Below, piece after piece: positions 7,313 through 9,932 of a stretch of DNA of 9,932 nt (position 1 is the stretch's first letter; each line of letters begins with the position of its first letter). The stretch spans positions 8,878 through 18,809 of the forward strand of contig DJBG01000010.1 in NCBI GenBank assembly GCA_002429965.1. Reading direction: 5' to 3'. The notes under the pieces were generated by a model, which made no database searches, was not told where the DNA came from, and saw only the letters and a list, made by a program, of their open reading frames with translations. A program made the position numbers and the translations under genes. Source of the stretch: Hungatella sp. UBA5982 (GTDB taxonomy: Bacteria > Bacillota > Clostridia > Lachnospirales > Lachnospiraceae).

Positions 7313-8857
7313 ATGCAGAAAGCTGACATTCTATTACGTTCCAATGCTGTCTTCTCAGGCCTTGCTTCCGTTTCTGAAGCAGGCTTCGTCGCCATATCAG
7401 GAAACCGCATCCTGGCCGCAGGTCCCTCGGACGGAGCTGAGTACACCGGACCGGATACCCAGGTGCTGGATTTGGGAGAGCGGCTCATCTGCCCGGGCTT
7501 TACAGACGTGCACTGTTTTTTCAACGGATATCTGCTGACCATCGCGGGGACCGATTTAAGTGCATGCCAAAACGCGGACCAGTCGGTGGCAGATGCTAAG
7601 GCTTATCAGAAAACCCTGGTCCCCGGCGCAACAGTGCTTGCAAGAGGAGTGCACCCCGGCTTCACGGAGCTGAACAGTGACCGACTGGACCAGGAGTTCG
7701 GGGACGTGCCTGTCATTCTTTTTATGGAGGGAGGAGAAAGCTGCTATATGAACAGCGCTGCCCGCAGGGAATACCATTTCACCCCGGACACCTGCTGGTC
7801 AGAGAGCTACTGGCGCCTTCTGAAGTACATTCTGGGACAAAAGGAATTTTCCGTACCGGAATTCAGGAAATATCTGTCCATGATGAATTCAAGGGGAATT
7901 ACTTCTATCAAGGAAATGGGCTTTGACGACTTCTACGGTTTTACAAAAGAACTTAAGAAATTAGAACAAGAGAATGCCCTGACAGCCAGAGTGCATTTCA
8001 TGAGCCAGCCTGTAGGCTTTCCCATGAATTTAGAATACGGAAAGGAGATGCGTGATTCCTTCCACGGCAGTTTCGTACATTTCTCAGGCTATAACCAGAT
8101 GACTGACGGATCCATCAGCCAGCTGGAAGGTGAAATGAAGTCTCCCTACCTCTGCGCGGATACCTGCTGCGTCAAAGATATTGACTGGGAAGGATTAAGA
8201 AAGGATACCCTGGCAGCCGACAGGGAGAATTTCCGCTTTTCTCTCCATGCACAGGGTGATGGAGCCATCTGCAGGACCATGGATATCTTTGACCAGTGCC
8301 AAAGAGGACCAGACGGCAGGATAAAAAACCGTCATTCAATCACAGATCTGGAGTGCTCGGATCCTGTTGATCTGGAGCGCATGGGAGCTCTCGGCATAGT
8401 TGCGGAGATTTATCCCCAGATCATGTCTATCGCAGACCAGAACGGCAAGCTGGCAATGATTCAGGAGAAAATCGGCCTGGAACGTGGCAAAAACTACTGG
8501 AACCGCCGGAAAATGGCCGACAGCGGTGTGACGATTTCCTGCGGCACGGACCTGCCGCTGCTCTACGACGATATTCCTGAGTCCATCTACCACACGGTAG
8601 GCGCCATGTTCCCTGAAGGAGGTGCGCCCTTCAACGAGGAGAACGCCCTAACCGTATCTGAGTTATTAAAAGCCTGGACCTATGGCGGGCAGTACAACCT
8701 GGGCTGCGAATCTCAGGTGGGCACCCTTAAAGCCGGCAATCTGGCTGACATCGCAGTGCTGGATGGGAATGTGTTTAAGACTCCCATGGACCAGGTGCGC
8801 GGCATCAAAGTGTGCCTGACACTGGTGGACGGCAAAATTGTCCATCGTACTATCTAA
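7313..8857 (+). CDS. YtcJ-like metal-dependent amidohydrolase (Amidohydro_3)
   Basis: A 514-residue cytoplasmic amidohydrolase; relatives hydrolyse N-substituted amides, formamides or related C-N bonds. The N-terminal and C-terminal beta-sandwich parts are visible (ADILLRSNAVFSG at 4-16; GTLKAGNLADIAVLDG at 470-485) around a TIM barrel. Barrel motifs are PGFTDVHCFF (61-70), TDGS (264-267), LHAQGD (311-316, H312), RHSITD (340-345, H341) and CGTDLP (410-415, D413). The first motif is normally HxH; here it is H67-C-F69, so one expected metal ligand is missing. The ATG follows AAAGGAGG with a 7-nt gap. It is transcribed away from BtpA from its own promoter and shares the element found at the frl operon, so its substrate may be a glycated or acylated amine; that link is inferred. 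Confidence 0.83.
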   Translation: MQKADILLRSNAVFSGLASVSEAGFVAISGNRILAAGPSDGAEYTGPDTQVLDLGERLICPGFTDVHCFFNGYLLTIAGTDLSACQNADQSVADAKAYQKTLVPGATVLARGVHPGFTELNSDRLDQEFGDVPVILFMEGGESCYMNSAARREYHFTPDTCWSESYWRLLKYILGQKEFSVPEFRKYLSMMNSRGITSIKEMGFDDFYGFTKELKKLEQENALTARVHFMSQPVGFPMNLEYGKEMRDSFHGSFVHFSGYNQMTDGSISQLEGEMKSPYLCADTCCVKDIDWEGLRKDTLAADRENFRFSLHAQGDGAICRTMDIFDQCQRGPDGRIKNRHSITDLECSDPVDLERMGALGIVAEIYPQIMSIADQNGKLAMIQEKIGLERGKNYWNRRKMADSGVTISCGTDLPLLYDDIPESIYHTVGAMFPEGGAPFNEENALTVSELLKAWTYGGQYNLGCESQVGTLKAGNLADIAVLDGNVFKTPMDQVRGIKVCLTLVDGKIVHRTI

Positions 8858-8888
8858 GGAAACCTATGAATTAAAAGGAGGCCGGAAT

Positions 8889-8930
8889 TTGGGAATCACA
8901 TTACGCCAGGTGGCTATCACTAAACCATGA
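8889..8930 (+). CDS. Possible 13-codon leader peptide or gene remnant (TTG start)
   Basis: A near-ideal ribosome site AAAAGGAGG lies 7 nt before TTG (8889-8891). The frame encodes MGITLRQVAITKP and then stops at TGA (8928-8930). No known leader is recognised. It could be the first residues of a decayed gene, a translated leader peptide, or an idle ribosome site. Its start and stop codons both fall in the arms of the inverted repeat at 8891-8935. Confidence 0.3.
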   Translation: MGITLRQVAITKP

Positions 8931-8935
8931 TTCCC
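8891..8935. repeat. 8-bp perfect inverted repeat after the YtcJ-like gene
   Basis: GGGAATCA (8891-8898) and TGATTCCC (8928-8935) flank a 29-nt centre. No T-run follows, so it is not a typical terminator. Its arms contain the same half-site (GGAATC) as the palindrome at 8991-9002, so it may be a second binding site for the same regulator. Confidence 0.45.
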
Positions 8936-8948
8936 GCCTGTTGCATCG

Positions 8949-8984
8949 TGTTTGTAATTGCAGCATTTTAAGCTTATACAAACA
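8949..8984. repeat. 8-bp perfect inverted repeat spanning the FGGY kinase promoter
   Basis: TGTTTGTA (8949-8956) and TACAAACA (8977-8984) are perfect arms with a 20-nt centre. One arm covers the candidate -35 box and the other overlaps the -10 box. It may be an operator or only incidental symmetry. Confidence 0.4.
8952..8980 (+). promoter_or_regulatory. Candidate sigma-A promoter of the FGGY kinase gene
   Basis: -35 TTGTAA (8952-8957), 17-nt spacer, -10 TATACA (8975-8980), each matching consensus at four of six bases. The transcript would start near 8987, immediately before the palindrome. A weaker call than the other promoters in the window. Confidence 0.5.
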
Positions 8985-8990
8985 ATTTAC

Positions 8991-9002
8991 GGAATCGATT
9001 CC
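8991..9002. promoter_or_regulatory. LacI-family-like operator palindrome upstream of the FGGY kinase
   Basis: GGAATCGATTCC is a perfect 12-bp palindrome with a central CG, typical of LacI/GalR-family sites. It lies 10 nt after the candidate -10 box and 62 nt before the start codon. No LacI-type gene is in the window, so the regulator would be encoded elsewhere, perhaps just beyond the right edge. Confidence 0.5.
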
Positions 9003-9064
9003 AAAAGCAAGCGTCCCACAGACCTGCGGGCACAGTTGAATAACACTTTCTTATGGAGGTAAAC

Positions 9065-9932
9065 ATGATCGGTAAAAAATATTTTATGGGTATTGACACG
9101 GGCACCAACTCCAGCAAAGGCGTACTGATCGACCAGAACTGCAACATCATTGCCACCGGAACTACTGAACACGCCATGACTAATCCCAAGCCCGGCCATT
9201 ATGAGCATGATGCAGATATGGATTGGTGGGGGGATTTTTGTACCATCAGCCGGCAGTTGATCGCAGACAGCCAGGTGGACCCTGCAGACATTCTGGCTGT
9301 TGGGGCCAGCGCACTGGGCGCGGACTGCCTGCCTGTGGACGAACAGTGCCGCCCACTGCGAAAAGCTATCCTCTATGGCATCGACTCCAGGGCCACCAGG
9401 GAGATGGCACAACTGACAGAGCTTTACAGTGAAAAACAGATCAAGAAATGGTACGGACGGCCTCTCTGTTCCTCGGATGTGATGCCCAAGATTCTCTGGA
9501 TCAAGAACAATGAGCCCTTGGTTTATGAGAAAACGCACAAATTCATCACAGCTTCCACCTTCATCACTGCCAGGCTGACCGGAAATTATGTGGTAGACCG
9601 GTTCCTGGGGCTGTCCAGCTTCAATCCTCTGTACGACCGGGACGGAACGCCCAACACCAGACTGTGCGCTCCCATCTGCCGCCCCGACCAGCTGGCAGAG
9701 ATCAAAGAGTCTAACGAGATCGCAGGCAGAGTTACCGCCCGGGCAGCAGCAGAAACCGGCTTGAAAGAGGGTACTCCGGTCATCACGGGAACCGATGATT
9801 CCGGCGCGGAGGCCATCAGCATAGGAGTGGTAGCTCCCGGTAAGATGATGATTCAGTTCGGTTCTTCTATCTACATGATTCTGGGAACAAAGGAGCTAGT
9901 GGACGATGACCGCCTGTGGCGGGAAGAATTTA
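9065..9932 (+). CDS. FGGY-family carbohydrate kinase (partial; C-terminus off the window)
   Basis: The first 289 residues of a sugar kinase; the family is about 500 residues, so the second half is missing. Visible are the N-terminal phosphate-binding motif MGIDTGTNSSKGVLID (8-23), a xylulokinase-like block ILYGIDSRA (102-110), FITASTFITARLTG (160-173) and TGTDDSG (241-247). D244 is the likely catalytic base, and FGSSIYM (265-271) begins the ATP-side domain. The substrate-loop residues do not match xylulokinase or glycerol kinase well (ASALGADCLPVD, where xylulokinase has a GQMHG-type motif), so the sugar cannot be named. The ATG follows GGAGG with a 5-nt gap. It is codirectional with the YtcJ-like gene but separated by 207 nt with its own candidate promoter and palindrome, so it probably belongs to the next sugar operon to the right. 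Confidence 0.85.
   Translation, partial: MIGKKYFMGIDTGTNSSKGVLIDQNCNIIATGTTEHAMTNPKPGHYEHDADMDWWGDFCTISRQLIADSQVDPADILAVGASALGADCLPVDEQCRPLRKAILYGIDSRATREMAQLTELYSEKQIKKWYGRPLCSSDVMPKILWIKNNEPLVYEKTHKFITASTFITARLTGNYVVDRFLGLSSFNPLYDRDGTPNTRLCAPICRPDQLAEIKESNEIAGRVTARAAAETGLKEGTPVITGTDDSGAEAISIGVVAPGKMMIQFGSSIYMILGTKELVDDDRLWREEF

Noticed and set aside
8891..8935. Intrinsic terminator for the YtcJ-like gene
   Set aside because: The loop is 29 nt and no T-run follows the second arm, so the repeat is better described as a possible protein-binding site.
8987..9538. Long minus-strand open frame of 183 codons
   Set aside because: It runs antisense over the FGGY kinase, has no family-like motifs, and is explained by the GC-rich coding strand opposite.

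Overview
The window looks like part of a chromosome from a gut Firmicute of the Lachnospiraceae / Clostridium clostridioforme type. This is inferred from strong AGGAGG ribosome sites, sigma-A promoters with 17-bp spacers, mid-GC coding DNA, AT-rich intergenic gaps and catabolic gene content. No search was run, so the taxon is tentative. There are nine genes, two of them cut by the window edges. No RNA genes, IS elements or CRISPR arrays were seen.

Positions 1-5943, minus strand: one operon-like block for use of fructoselysine or a related Amadori (glycated amine) compound. In transcription order it encodes a divergent FrlD-like PfkB kinase (5864-5070), a FrlC-type 3-epimerase (5025-4195), an Amidohydro_2 hydrolase (4168-3284), a YjbQ/UPF0047 protein (3271-2843), a FrlA-type APC permease (2747-1386), a GntR/UTRA regulator (1277-555) and a second, more canonical FrlD kinase (524 to beyond base 1). 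The usual logic is import by FrlA, epimerisation of the psicose form to the fructose form by FrlC, 6-phosphorylation by FrlD, then cleavage by the deglycase FrlB. FrlB is not in the window and may lie beyond base 1. The hydrolase, the YjbQ protein and the extra kinase are additions to the classical Escherichia coli frlABCDR set.

Positions 5944-7250: a gap with a terminator (6069-6121), then a minus-strand BtpA/SgcQ-family gene (7016-6195) with its own promoter. Positions 7214-8857: a divergent plus-strand gene for a YtcJ-like amidohydrolase. Positions 8858-9064: a gap rich in inverted repeats. From 9065 to the right edge: an FGGY carbohydrate kinase, cut off.

The main non-coding observation is a shared element, GGTAT-N12-AAC followed by an AT tail. 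It sits just downstream of the -10 box of three separate promoters: the frl operon, the BtpA gene and the YtcJ-like gene. Its spacing is identical at all three. This suggests one regulon that includes genes not normally counted in fructoselysine metabolism, with the local GntR regulator as the obvious candidate to bind it. The FGGY kinase has a different signal, a 12-bp palindrome with a central CG that resembles a LacI-family operator.
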